Of a DNA stretch of 64,000 nucleotides, positions 12,401 to 23,967 are shown piece by piece. Under the pieces are notes generated by a model, which was not told the origin of the DNA, did no database searches, and saw nothing but the letters and a program-made list of their open reading frames with translations. The stretch comes from Diprion similis (lineage: Eukaryota; Arthropoda; Insecta; Hymenoptera; Diprionidae): the NCBI RefSeq assembly GCF_021155765.1, contig NC_060108.1:19059025-19123024 (forward strand), given 5' to 3'. The number at the start of each line of letters is the position of its first letter. Positions within the stretch are counted from its first letter, which is position 1. The position numbers and the translations under genes were made by a program.

Positions 12401-15400
12401 TTGATGTATAATCTCACATAGATATTTTTACGTGATATTATATTGTATTTGAAAACGGTTTAGCTACAGAAGTTAACACAACACACCGATTGGATCAGTC
12501 ATTACAGAGCCATTATACTATCCCTTGATTTAATTTATCCCTTTAGTTCCTCAGTAAATTATTGAAGTCGCGTATTAGTCAGGCATGCATCATCGTTATT
12601 TAGGACTGCTGGTTAAATGAAAATTTACACTTGAAAAATTTCTTCAGAAAGTTTTCTTTCCTTTTTTCGAATGGCTTGTAAGCACGGACAATTATTAAAA
12701 ATGGACGGATTACGGTATTGACGAGAATTTGTGGGACAAATTTTTGGCTATCGGGAAAATGAGAAAGGAGTTTTCAACACCCCCCGGGAGTTCTGATTTC
12801 GTGTTTCAGAGATTTTAATTAAAACCTGCCCAAATGATGAAAGCTCAATGAATACCCAAAATTGAACGAAAGCAGGAACTGTGTTATATTCCTCGTATGG
12901 GTTGTTTGATACATAGTTGCGTGATTAAATGAACTGCCGATACCTCCAAATGACATGCATGTCGGAGAAATCTTGACTTCGCATATCTTTAGCATCCACT
13001 GACATTTGGTAAACCACGATATGCAAAATATAGATACTCACATGTATTTTGAATAGCCAATTCCTTGAAAGTCATTCCGAAATTGCACAGTGATAATTTT
13101 ACTCATTGTCAGTCGAATCCTCATGTTTCGTTACGTTAACGTTACTAACTTCAGCCTCTTCGAATTACACTCTGCACGTTCGTTCGAGAAAACAAAAGCC
13201 TAGCTGTTGTTGCCAACAGAGAGAAGAAGTTGATGAAATAGAAACTGGGGCGGTATTTACACGCACGTGAGACGACAGGCTGACAATGAGTCGGGTATCT
13301 GATTCACACGCCGGTAATCGTTAATCACAACATTGAAGGTGAATTTTGTGTTTTCAATATATCTTCAGTCAACTGATCTTCCTTCTTCAATTCGAACCAC
13401 CGACAGACAAATGACAATCGTGCGTTTGCACCAAATCCACCAAATACATCGCGATTTCCCACCTTCGTTTGTTTCTTCCGTACTGCGTTTTCTTTTGTTT
13501 TCAATTCGAGACAAGGTCAGTATGGTCCACCCTCTGTGGCCTCTGTCTAATCGGTCCGTTCCTCGGTTCATCTTCATAGCGGACGACAAAAAGGACCCGC
13601 TATTTTTCATGGCTGTCAAAAAATGGTGCATTGAGGTTATTCGAAATTATTAAGTGAAACGTGCGGCTCCTAAATGAACTTGTTACTGTATCTGTATCAT
13701 TTTTCAACCGCCCGTCTTGCCGATGTCAAAGCAAAGAATATATTGCCAGTATTTACATGAAAAAGGAATACTTTTTTGTTTACATTGAACCGATATAATC
13801 ATGATATTTAACCTGTAAAATGATGGGTAAATATGTTGTGAGCAACGATACGTAATGCAAAACAAATTATCGTTCTTCGATAATGCGATTAATGTTCTAC
13901 AGTTCAAACTATTGCTAATTGGACATAAATATTAAACAAAAAATGTATATATAAAAAATTACACTATATTACTAATCGATTAAAAGATATAGCGAAAAAG
14001 AGGAAAAGAATATTAGAGATTGTACCGATGCGTAGATGTACCTTTATTCAATTTCATCGTCTATACGCGGTGTGTGGTAAAATTTCGTGCCTCGGTCGAT
14101 GAATAACTCTTGATAAATTGTGTGAACCACATAATTTAATGCTTGAGTTAATTGAATATCGTACTGACGTTAAAAACATGATCGACGACGTCTCAGGTTT
14201 GATGTACATAATTCAGGAAGACGAGCGAGTCGCCGAAGTCGTACAGGCGGTAGCAGCTGGCCGAAATCCTGATCCCAAAGACAGAGATAAGGAAGATCTC
14301 GTTGCACGTTTCGATAGGCTCGTCCAAGGAAATCCATTCGTATCCCCCCAGGTTCGATTGAGTGAGAAACTTGCAAAACAACAGATAAATTAAAAACATC
14401 AACGGCAAATAAGTGTAACAAACATTTGTGTACAATTTTACTTTCAGCGGAGAAATGATAGAGAGGAAATCAGAAGGCGGTTGGCCATGGGACCAGACGC
14501 CGAAGATCTCAGATCTGAACGAGGCCGCAAGCCCAGCTTGCAATCACGCCTTCAAAGTGGTCAGTATCGGGAATTGAATGTAAAAAGAAATGAATGATTT
14601 CAGGAATCCAGTGCCAAATAAAATATAACTGAGAACATTTATTAGTTAGATACCACGAACGAAAATGTTAGCCCAAATTATGATAATAATAATGTGGATA
14701 CTCTGATGAAAAAATCAATTTGAAACTTGTCTCCAATTTCTGGAATGTCTCTAAAAATGTTTTATTTTTAATAGAAGCAAAGTTCGGATTTCTCATAGAA
14801 ACTTGACAGAGTAATTTACATATAATTCCAGCAAATTTGATAACAGCTTTAAGGTATATTTTTTTATGAACTGATAGATTCAGGTATATTTCCACACTTT
14901 TTCTGAAGTGATCACAATACCTTTGGAATTATCTCGTATTTTTTGTGTCTCAGTTGTTACAGTAGATCAGAATGAAGGTCGAAATATATTTTTCAAAACA
15001 ATTTTTCTGTTGAGCTAACATAGACAACCACACAAAGCAATGAAAATCCGTGTTAAGTTATTTGCAATTTGATTTTTTTAGGAATGAATCTTCAGATATG
15101 CTTTATGAATGACACATCTTCGGATACAGAATCGCCAGTTTCGGAAGCTGACACAACTCCTGGTCCTATATCATCGGAAATAAGAGCACCGGTTACTCGA
15201 CCACAAGTACTGAGTCTTCCACCATTGAGAGTAGATGCAACTGCGCCAATTGATGAAGCTGACTTCTTTGCGAGACAAGCAAGATTACAAACTGAAGCCA
15301 GAATGGCACTGGCCCAAGCAAAGGAGATGGCTCACATGCAAATGGAAGTAGAAAGACAAAGACTTAAACAAAGTCCAATAACAGAAATGGTCCGATCTAG

Positions 15401-16927
15401 TTTAGAAAAGGTAAGAAATTTTGTAATGCTGCTGTATAATTTACATAAACCTGTCGAGAAATTCTTTTGTTATAAAATGTTAAGAATATAAGCCTCCAGA
15501 GTCAAGGAATCATATCAAATTTAGCTGTTGGGATTTTTTGATGCTTATCTGATTACTGCATCAGAATGTTTGAAGTAGAATTTTTCTTCTTTATTTGAGT
15601 GTTGTATATCGCATGCAAAAGCTAGAAAAAATCTCACCAACTTATTCCATCACATTAGGTCGGTGTTCAGCTGGGAGATGAGCGACGTAGGCTATCCCGA
15701 GTGTTGTTAACAGAGCTTAACGTTGCGCAACTCCAAGTAGTCGCCAATGATTTACATGCACGTATAGCTGCTCTGAATGAGGCCCTTGTGGAAGGATTGC
15801 TTAGGCGAGATGATTTGCACATGGAACAGGATTCAATGCTGGTGGACGTTGAGGATCTCACACGGTATTTGTAAGTATAGAAAATGTCGATCACTTCTTC
15901 AACGTTCAGTTACTGAATTAGATGAGAATAACGATTTTATCCTCATTATCCAGTCGGTCGTACCACAAATTCGCACTTACTGTAATGTAGTATGAAAAAT
16001 AAATAGCGAACAGACCTATGGTGTAGCTTGTTCTTACTTGGTTTGCGTTATTTCATCTACTCATTTGTACACACTGCAATTTTGTGCACTAATAAATGAC
16101 AGGTCTAGTCCATGTTATTTTTTACCTCGATGCAAATAGCAAAGACATCCATTCTAGATTGAGAATAAATTTTGGGCAATTTCACATCATGTCATTTATA
16201 GTTTTCTGTTTATCACCAGCACGATAAAAATAATAAGATAAAATGGTGATGTAAAAACACTTTCATCTCACATTTTTATTTAACACTTAACCCAGTCTCG
16301 CCTGAACACAGGTTTTGGCAAAAAAGCCCAACCATCACTCAATATAACAAATGTCAAATCAAAGCGTGTGTACTCTTGTTACTTTGAACTGTGAAATTCA
16401 GTGGCAAAAAATAAGTAACTGTTGAAAAATTGAACAAGAAATTGAAATTAAATGGAACGATGTGAAAATCTTTATATAGTACAACAATGTTCGTCATTGT
16501 TACTGGCTTCAAGGCTTCAACAGTTATGAACATTACACAGTCAATGCATATTTTAAATTACTACGTTTCATCCTGGCGACTTTATTCTTTTCTCGCCTTA
16601 AAGAATTGACTGAATCAAGTATCATTATATTTATAAACAATATACTGCATTTTATAATTAATTAAGCTTTACAATTTTATGTTCGCAAATTAAAATCCGG
16701 CCGCAATCCCTCTCTCTCTCCTAGAAATAAATAGATGGTGTGTGAGGTGCTGTCTTTTGCGCAGAGGTGCCAAGCAGGAATCATTCAAGCGACAGGGGAT
16801 AGCTTCGAGGGAAACATCGTCCACGCAATCTGTTGGAAAGAATCAACAATCGGCGTCGCTTCAAGTTAATAAGCTACCTAAACCAAAACTTATGAATCGA
16901 GGACTCGTTGGTCTAGTCAGAAAATAA
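497..16927 (+). CDS. Schip1: Schwannomin-interacting protein 1 (SCHIP1), 11 coding exons
   Basis: SCHIP1 family proteins bind merlin (the NF2 product). In flies Schip1 acts upstream in the Hippo growth pathway; in vertebrates the IQCJ-SCHIP1 form is a cortical/axon-initial-segment adaptor. Exons: 497-552, 823-1097, 1407-1741, 2687-3043, 3763-4288, 5058-5155, 14217-14351, 14448-14559, 15082-15410, 15659-15870 and 16765-16927, which sum to 2598 nt and 865 residues. The first ~500 residues are low-complexity and acidic (Asn/Ser-rich, then Glu/Val-rich), with a basic stretch ARKKEKMARNQARRRQQ near the end of exon 5. The conserved part starts in exon 6 (PKIDLDAIESHLRAAREEE) and continues with DREEIRRRLAMG, KPSLQSRLQSGMNLQICF, ARMALAQAKEM and LQVVANDLHARIAALNE, ending in a coiled coil and MLVDVEDLTRYL. 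These match vertebrate SCHIP1 block by block. Intron 6 is 9 kb, typical of a gene with an internal promoter. The N-terminus is the least certain part. Confidence 0.9.
2015..2053. repeat. (AT)n microsatellite
   Basis: Nearly pure alternating TA over about 39 bases, broken by one C at 2040. It lies within Schip1 intron 3. Confidence 0.9.
2592..2644 (+). other. Possible cassette (poison) exon of Schip1
   Basis: An acceptor (gaattgcag, ending 2591) and a donor (gtaaat, from 2645) bracket 53 bases. Read in the phase left by the preceding exon (phase 0), the segment encodes ten codons and then TAG. Its length is not a multiple of three. If included, it would truncate the protein early and expose the mRNA to nonsense-mediated decay. 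The splice signals are reasonable but there is no direct evidence of use. Confidence 0.3.
4641..4796. repeat. Two-copy tandem repeat, 78-bp unit
   Basis: Copy 1 starts at 4641 and copy 2 at 4719. Both begin gttttaccaa and share the core ctgccggtaaca (ttgccggtaaca in copy 1), then agagctgtaa and gtttatt..t.tggat. About 83 percent of positions agree by eye over the first 75 bases. It sits in Schip1 intron 5 and does not touch coding sequence. Confidence 0.8.
6930..7138 (+). CDS. Schip1: Possible alternative terminal exon of Schip1
   Basis: An acceptor at ttctccag (ending 6929) is followed by 209 bases that stay open and end in TAA. The entry phase needs one carried base. That fits splicing from Schip1 exon 5 (ends 4288, phase 1), skipping exon 6, and would give a 70-residue tail rich in Arg, Gly and Ser (ALGIRLRPRFRVPSRPHSDI at its start) and ending in SRGFGRG. 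The segment is more GC-rich than its surroundings. The product would lack the whole conserved SCHIP1 C-terminal domain. It may equally be an unrelated chance frame. Confidence 0.3.
10084..10100 (+). promoter_or_regulatory. DR5-type nuclear-receptor element
   Basis: Two perfect AGGTCA half-sites on the same strand are separated by five bases (GTTGC). AGGTCA is the core half-site of nuclear hormone receptors, and insect EcR/USP, HR3 and E75 use such half-sites. It lies 311 bp upstream of the alternative Schip1 start at 10411. Binding is inferred only. Confidence 0.45.
10411..10491 (+). CDS. Schip1: Alternative first coding exon of Schip1 (short isoform)
   Basis: ATG at 10411 opens 27 codons (MTMMMELIDENDPLYQFLMK then TPMYYRE) ending at a donor, GAG|gttaga. 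The phase is 0, which matches entry into exon 7 at 14217 (EDERVAEVVQ...). Joined to exons 7-11 it gives 1032 nt, a 343-residue protein holding most of the conserved SCHIP1 domain without the acidic N-terminal half. Vertebrate SCHIP1 likewise has several promoters giving N-terminal variants. A TATA-like ctatatag lies about 160 bp upstream. The codons look like real protein, but no transcript evidence is available. Confidence 0.5.
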
Positions 16928-16971
16928 TCGTTTGCCTCGAGACTGTGTTGCAGTCTCTCTAAAATATAACG

Positions 16972-16977
16972 AATAAA
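16972..16977 (+). terminator. Polyadenylation signal AATAAA, Schip1 proximal
   Basis: A canonical AATAAA hexamer lies 45 bases after the Schip1 stop codon on the coding strand. It is a plausible proximal polyadenylation signal. Confidence 0.45.
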
Positions 16978-17316
16978 ACAAACGTTGAAGAACATATAAC
17001 AAAAAGAGTAGAGGGAAATATAAATGGCAAACATTATACAAAAACTTATTAATAGTTGATGAGTCTCCCCTTCCCCTTGTTACCTGCTGCTGGTAAAGAT
17101 AAAGACTGATATTGATACATTGCTTCTTATATTTACCGAATATTATAATATTTTTCTGGTCATTTGATATCATCAGAATTTATACCGCTCTGAAGTAAAA
17201 TTCTCTTGTGTACAAATATTCACCTTGATCTTATCATAATTTATTTTCCCATTTTAGTATGGTTTATCCTCGAAGTAACTTGTCTTGTTTCAATATTAGA
17301 TCTGTTTGTTTTTGTC

Positions 17317-17322
17317 AATAAA
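17317..17322 (+). terminator. Polyadenylation signal AATAAA, Schip1 distal
   Basis: A second canonical hexamer 390 bases past the stop, in a T-rich setting (tttttgtcaataaaaat). It would give a longer 3' UTR. Either or both signals could be used. Confidence 0.4.
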
Positions 17323-20300
17323 AATTTTTAATCTACTTTTCATTAATCTTTACTGTTATCATAGTATAACATGTACATGTGTGTATCAATAATATTCAAT
17401 AGATTGGAGAAGTAAAAGATACATGAATAACGAGACTTGAGTAATTACAAATTTTGAAGGCAAACGAGACTCAGTAGGGCAGAAAGACAGCGGCAGGTGA
17501 CTATGAAATGTATTGTGAATTTTATGAATTTCTACCAATTGAAAATGTAATGTGAAGCTAAAACGATAATTTGAGATTTTATCGATGACTACGATGTAAA
17601 GATAAGTATTTTTAACTCGTTCTCAAAGTTATTCGAAGTGTACCAATTACTGAGAATAACAAATATTAATACAAGTAAGAAATACTTTCAAATATCTCAA
17701 GCTTCTGAGGCTTGCTTGAGTTGTGGATCGATACAAACTAGGCAGCAGAAGTCTGTTACTTATTTATAAGAAACCTATAACGAAAAAAAATAAAATTTGT
17801 ACTTCATGGAAATTGATCAGATATGGTACTAAACTGACATTTAATTCTAGTTTCATTGCTCGTTTCACTTCGCCTTGCATGTATTTATTGACTTATATCA
17901 ATTCTAATAACTTAACATAGCGGACGTTTGACCAATTATGACAATATATCCGCGATTTGTTTGTTACTCTGCAAGTTGATACTTACTTCGGATTATAAAA
18001 AAATCGCAGATACCTCTGCACGTACAAAACTGTATCAAAATTGGTGGAACGACTTGTAGATAAAATAGAATTCTGTGTTGTATATACGATAAACTTATGC
18101 TAACAATAAGATGTTCCCAACAATGTCAGTCCTGCCAAGCTTCAGACATTCATGTAACGACGATCATGTGTTTTGCAATCAAGCTAAAAAGTGAACATTA
18201 TTAAGTTCACATCCTTTTATTCAGCAATAGATGAAAAGTTAAAATATATCGTATATAGTTATAATTTCACACTTCCTTTGCACAGTTGCATATTCACAAT
18301 AAATTGGGCATATTTTTATTTCTACAACAATAACTTGATACATTTCGATGTGCGAAGCTTGCTTGGACTCAATTTTGATCTATAGTAACAATAAATCCTG
18401 ATATATAATATGCACGACTTAATGAATAAATCATGGTCCCATAATTTCCAGATGTCATTCCCACTTTGAATCTAATATAGAACTAGATTTCATCTGTTTC
18501 ATGGAGCTGTACTCTGCTTTCTAGTATATTTGCCACTGATGAGGTGAAGGGGAATATATCTTCAGAAAAGTAGGCTACTACATTTACCGGAAACTCATTA
18601 ACATTTTCAATGCAGCTCAATAACACGGTAAAGCCAGGTTCTGCATTTCCTGACGACAAGGAATCTGTTGGCAAATACAAGAAGAAATTTCAGCTGTACG
18701 GCATTACTTTTTTCACATTTAAATATTACATCAATTGTTTCCTTTTTTCTCTCACTAATAAACAATATAATATCCTTATAGCTTCTGTTTGTTGTATTAA
18801 AAATTGGACAAGATATCGAAAATTACTGAACTATGATAATAGTAGTAGCATGGTGAACATCTACTTCGATTGTTGGTCGGGAAAATTATTGTTAATTTGG
18901 TGAAAAAAAAAAGAAAAGTTAAACTGAATAAATCTGAGTTGAATTTTCAATCGCATTTTTGAAGTTTTTCTTTTTAATGTCAAGTTAATATACCAATCTT
19001 AAAGTAGTTCATTACTAAGTTGACACCGATTAAATTTGGCCATTTCAAAATTTAAGAATACAATTTGTTTCTTGACTTTGACCATTCACCGCAAATTCAT
19101 ATTTTTTGGTTATAATATAAAACTACTCTTTCTTGAAACAATCGGTATAATAATACAATAAAAAGAAGTTGATGAAAAAAAATTTTCTACTAATATTTTA
19201 CCGTAGTAAGGAAATGAGGAGATGCGGTGTAAATGAATTCATACATATAGATATAAGACGGCCCATCACGTTATCTACAAAATAGTTTTAATCATAATAT
19301 TAATAATATACAGATTGTAAATAACTAAATAATAATAATAATAAAATATGCTGTAACAAGGATCTTGTTTTTTGCTTTCTTCTCTTCCTTTATTAATATT
19401 CTCATGTTTCTCCTCCTAACTCTTTCGGATCTCAGAGGGAAGGCACGGGGCAGTAGTTTTAGTTTTGTGGATTCAATTCCCGATCAGTCACTCCTAAGTT
19501 TTTTTTTTTTTAATTCTCTACCAGCTACTCAGCAGACTGACAAGGAATTAACAAGCACCGCTGGTAAGATTTCATGCAAGAGCACAATAATAGTACATTA
19601 ATCATTGTATATTGTACGTATATATTGGCGAATGAAACATGTGGAATAAATGTTAAAACCGGTAAAGCGATGATTGGCTGTTACATATTGCCGAGACAGT
19701 TATTATTAATTACTTCGAATCATGCTCCTGTTCCTGCAGGATAATGTTTCTTTTTAACTATGTATGTATCGATTAAGAATGATTTTGGTTCATCTATACA
19801 ACACGGAAAATAAAGAGTTAACGTCACAAGATTATTCATTTTACCAAACAGTTTCAGTTTTATTAGGAAAAATAGAAGATAGATTTTGCAATTGAAAAAT
19901 TGTTCTTGCATAAAATCATGATCTGATGTTTGACTTATTCAGTTTTTGTCATGCACACGATTTATACCTGAATATTACAATAACGGATTGTTATATATGT
20001 ATACCTATATTACAATATAAATTCTTATTCAACAAATTGATTTTCATATACTGATACATGTACATAGGGTGTGTATACACTATACGTACATGTATATGTT
20101 GTATACAATGTATATCTACTATACAAAGAAGCTCACTCGTGGTGCTGGTAGCACTTTTACTTATAAATTTTTATTTTAGATTTTTTAGTTGCTTATTTAA
20201 TTTTTTCTTGCATTAATTATTATATTTTCGTAGGTTTAATATGTTTATATTTATTGTTAATTTACTCGCGTTAACTTTGGCGGCCTCCGTGGCTAGCTGG

Positions 20301-23300
20301 GCAAACGACCTTCCTAAATTCACTACATTATTATCATCAATATAATAATAATTGTTAATGTTATTATGATAGGTAAGAAATTAAATATTTAATTTACAGA
20401 ATGTATAAAAAATAATAATACTTATTTTTGTATTTTAAATCAATCTTCTACAAAACAATTGATATACAAATATCCCTAGGCATGTTTTTTTCTGTTTGTT
20501 TCGATTTTTCTTCTCCATCATATTTACATATACAGGGAATATCAAATTGCAATATCTGTAGAAAAATCTACGAATAAATAATTCGAATGAACTTAAATTG
20601 AAATATCTATTATTGGTACATTTTGAATCGGTGCCCAGCTCGTCATTTAGCATATAATGGCAGAAAATTATCATTAAATAATTAGCTATTTGTACGGATA
20701 TATTCATGGATGTACAGAGATTTAGTAACAGCAAACTGTTTAATTTCAAAATTTTTCTGGTCATGTTACTTTGGCAATATTACGTGAAAAGATCGGCTAT
20801 CTTCAACTGTACATTATTTATCTTTTTGCGCATTAAAAATTAACTTTCAACCATCATTATAAATTTTTATTTTAGCAATTATATCTTAAAAAATGTCACT
20901 TTTGTTTTATGTTTCAAACCATTATTATACGTGTTTCTTCAAGTCTTTGTATAACATGTGACATGATTCATATGATACACAATATGAGCGCAACATAAAA
21001 CATTTATGTGAAGCGATTTACTTATAATATCAGCCATACACCAGAATCAATTCACCAGGAAATTGCATTAAAACTTTGTCTACAACAGGTGTATAAATCA
21101 TAAATTTTTAAACGATCAGCAGTTGTACCAGAAATTTCCACACTTTTGAATCTACAGTGCCTGAATTACAGCCTTACAAATTTTTTCGAAATCAAATATT
21201 TTGGCATTACATCAATAGGTGAAAATTTGCTTTCAATTTGTAGCACTTCTCTCAATTAGTTCCGAGAGATTGTGAGTATTAAAAAACGATTTCTTCGCCA
21301 TTAATCATAGGCATATATAATATGCATTTTCAGATGGTGTTACGTATTAAATTACTATACTCGGGAATTTATTGCTTTCATGAAATGTTATCATACCGTG
21401 CTGGCAAATTAATTTTTTCTGTAGAAGAAGTGTGGGCTGATCTGCGTCCATTTTCTGATTTATTATGTTTTCTATAGTGGATAAAAATAGGGTTTTTTAT
21501 ACCTCCCACTACGCTGTAGTGATTTCTAATTCATGATCAAAGTGTGTATCAAAAATTTCAAATCACTTCTGATTATTTTTATAAAAGTTTATCTACTATA
21601 TCAACAATTATTATTAATGCCATAGGACTGTAGTTTTAAGACTCCAATTCCATCTCGTTTTTGTATTGTGTTTGATTTTATATTCCTGAAATCCACACCC
21701 ATCACCAAATTTTCCAGCTTTTGCTCACACTTGACTTATTTACTTTTTCTTTTTCTTTGCATCGATGACTAAAATTTGAAAGAACCAGTGAAATACATGG
21801 ATTTTAAGATCGCTTATAAGATCATTGTTTCCCTCTAGCGTCGAAATTCATTTTTGATGCATTACAATTGTACTTTTCTTCTATAACATTGCCCTAAAAC
21901 CGTTCAACTTTTTGACTTAGTTAAATAAGTTTTTCACAGCATTATTGTAAAACGGGAAGATTATTATCAAAAATTTAAAAGTCCGAAAATGTATTAAATA
22001 TGTGAATAGGATGGAGTTCGAAGCAAATGCAAGGTAAAAATGAAATAAGCTTAAAGAAGATGCAAGTTATCTAGTACTGGGACATAAATTTCAAAGGTAT
22101 TAAAAAAATAAATGTGAATAATGTTATCACACTTGACAATTCGTAGTTTGTAATATCTCAATTCCGAATTCACATCTGAAGTGACAATGAGCATATTGAT
22201 ATAAGACGATCGTTCAATAAATTGAGTGTGATGCGTCCTGCGTATAAATATAATCTTTGCACTAGAATATTGTTAATGAAATTTTGTAATGTATTTAATT
22301 AATATCAAATGTCTTTCAACTCTGTTATTTCTTAATTAGAAACTATCGATAGAACCTTGTAAAGCAGCTGCTGTAACATTGACTTCTAACAAATCACATA
22401 CGCAATAATCCTACGTGGAAAGGGAAGGAAGGCGAGGGAGCAGGAGGGGAGCAGCACTTAAAGATACGTTCACGTTCTGTATGTGACATATTTACAAGAA
22501 AACAAAAAGCGGCCAAAAATATGTATAATAAATATATACAGAACGAGTTTGTCCAGCTGTGAAAATAGGTTTCGCTTGGTTGTTTGAATAATCGACCCGC
22601 TAAACCAATCCGGTATCTAGCCATGTAAACTGACTCAAAAAGAACTATAATGGACACTCTGTTTGCACATGTACGTACGGATAATCACACAAACTATTCA
22701 CACTGGTCAATCATGACCATTCAGTAAATTTAAGGCATATGCTTCAAGATGTCCCATGTGAATAATGTTGAGCTGATTGACTAAGAAGCAAAACTTTGCC
22801 ACAGGCAAGTCGTACGCTGTTTCGAGATTTAGTTAGACTCATTCTAGATATATTTATATGAAGAAAATTGTAAGTAAAAAAAAAAATCAAATTTTCGTTT
22901 TCATGAAATCGTTGTGGAAAACGCATTAAGATTATTTGCCCATACTAGCGTTGGCAGGTAGAGTGGCAGATCGCTGTGGAACCGACAAGTAAGGCTTTAG
23001 CGTTGATCTTGTAGATTCCCTAAAACCAAAATTTATATGGAATTTGAATCGTGTGACACTGATTATGATATTAAAACCAAGGCGAGGCTTCTAGGTGTAT
23101 AATATATCGATTATACAATGTTTCTAAATCTAAAAAATCGTCCAAATAGAGCACTTAATTCTGCCATTGATATCAAAACAAAACAAAATTCCAATGGCCC
23201 TATGAATATGTTCTTATGAAAAAACAATACAAAAAGAAACATGTTTCACCTTTAATAATTTATAAAATTAATACGCATCTTTGCAATAATTTTTTTAAGC

Positions 23301-23490
23301 GTATAAAATTTTCAATTGAAAAATTGCGAAGAAGTGCATGCTTTGAAAGAAATGTTTTGATACGGTAATAGCCTGGTTTTTATTTCTTTTTTCATTTCGA
23401 TATCCAATTGAAAACACATCAATAAGCCAGGCAGTTTTTTTTCAACTTTATCTGCTGGTGATAAAAAGAAAGAAAAAAAGAAATATGTGA

Positions 23491-23967
23491 ATGCAAGCAA
23501 ATACAACAATAAGCAACAAAAATAGGCACTTGATGTATATAACGTTCAAACTAAATGCATGTTTCATTGAAATTTTCTGTACTCCTATGTTATGGTTAAT
23601 ACATTTAGAATGCAATAATCAACGAGACGTGATGCATATTAATGTAGGCACTGAGCATAACTCTATAATTAATGGCTGGGCTTGGCATTTTTCAGACCAT
23701 GTGGGGCACAAGACAAATACAATAAAGTGGGATACCATGGTTCTAATGCAATGTATAATGTTAATTCAAAACACGACTTCAAGAATTATAGAACAACCAA
23801 TGACACAGAACTTAATATCAACACTTTTTCCGAATGCATTCCAGCTCTGCATCAATAGAAGCTCAAATAATGCTGTTGAATATTCTTTAATGGTAGCTGT
23901 AGTTACGTGCACAATGATCATCCCCACTGTTATTTTTCAAAACGACCGCTATCAAAGCTGTTTGTAA
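23491..23967 (+). other. Unassigned 158-codon open frame
   Basis: This is the longest open frame outside the recognised genes on this side of ROCK. The predicted product is Asn-, Ile- and Met-rich with no motif or domain I recognise. It lies antisense to the probable ROCK 3' UTR or in intergenic DNA. I see no promoter or splice context. In AT-rich DNA such a frame can arise by chance, so I do not call it a gene. Confidence 0.15.

Larger units (their letters stand above)
5156..14216 (+). other. Schip1: Schip1 intron 6 (9 kb), holding alternative-exon candidates
   Basis: The donor is AGG|gtgagt at 5156 and the acceptor is aattcag at 14210-14216. Inside lie a phase-compatible alternative terminal exon (6930-7138) and an alternative first coding exon (10411-10491) with a DR5 element upstream. 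The rest (5156-6929, 7139-10080, 10492-14139) is AT-rich with short scattered open frames that resemble no protein I know. The last stretch before the acceptor is open in the exon 7 frame from an ATG at about 14140, so transcription starting inside the intron could also add residues there. Confidence 0.7.

Noticed and set aside
13333-13653. 106-codon plus-strand frame in Schip1 intron 6 with an overlapping minus frame
   Set aside because: No domain, no ties to Schip1 splice phases, and both strands are open, as expected by chance.
19450-19490. tRNA-like T-arm (ggattcaattcccgatc)
   Set aside because: No matching acceptor, D or anticodon arms could be folded around it.
20280-20320. tRNA-like start (ggcggcctccgtggctagctg)
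   Set aside because: No B box or complementary 3' acceptor strand follows within tRNA length.
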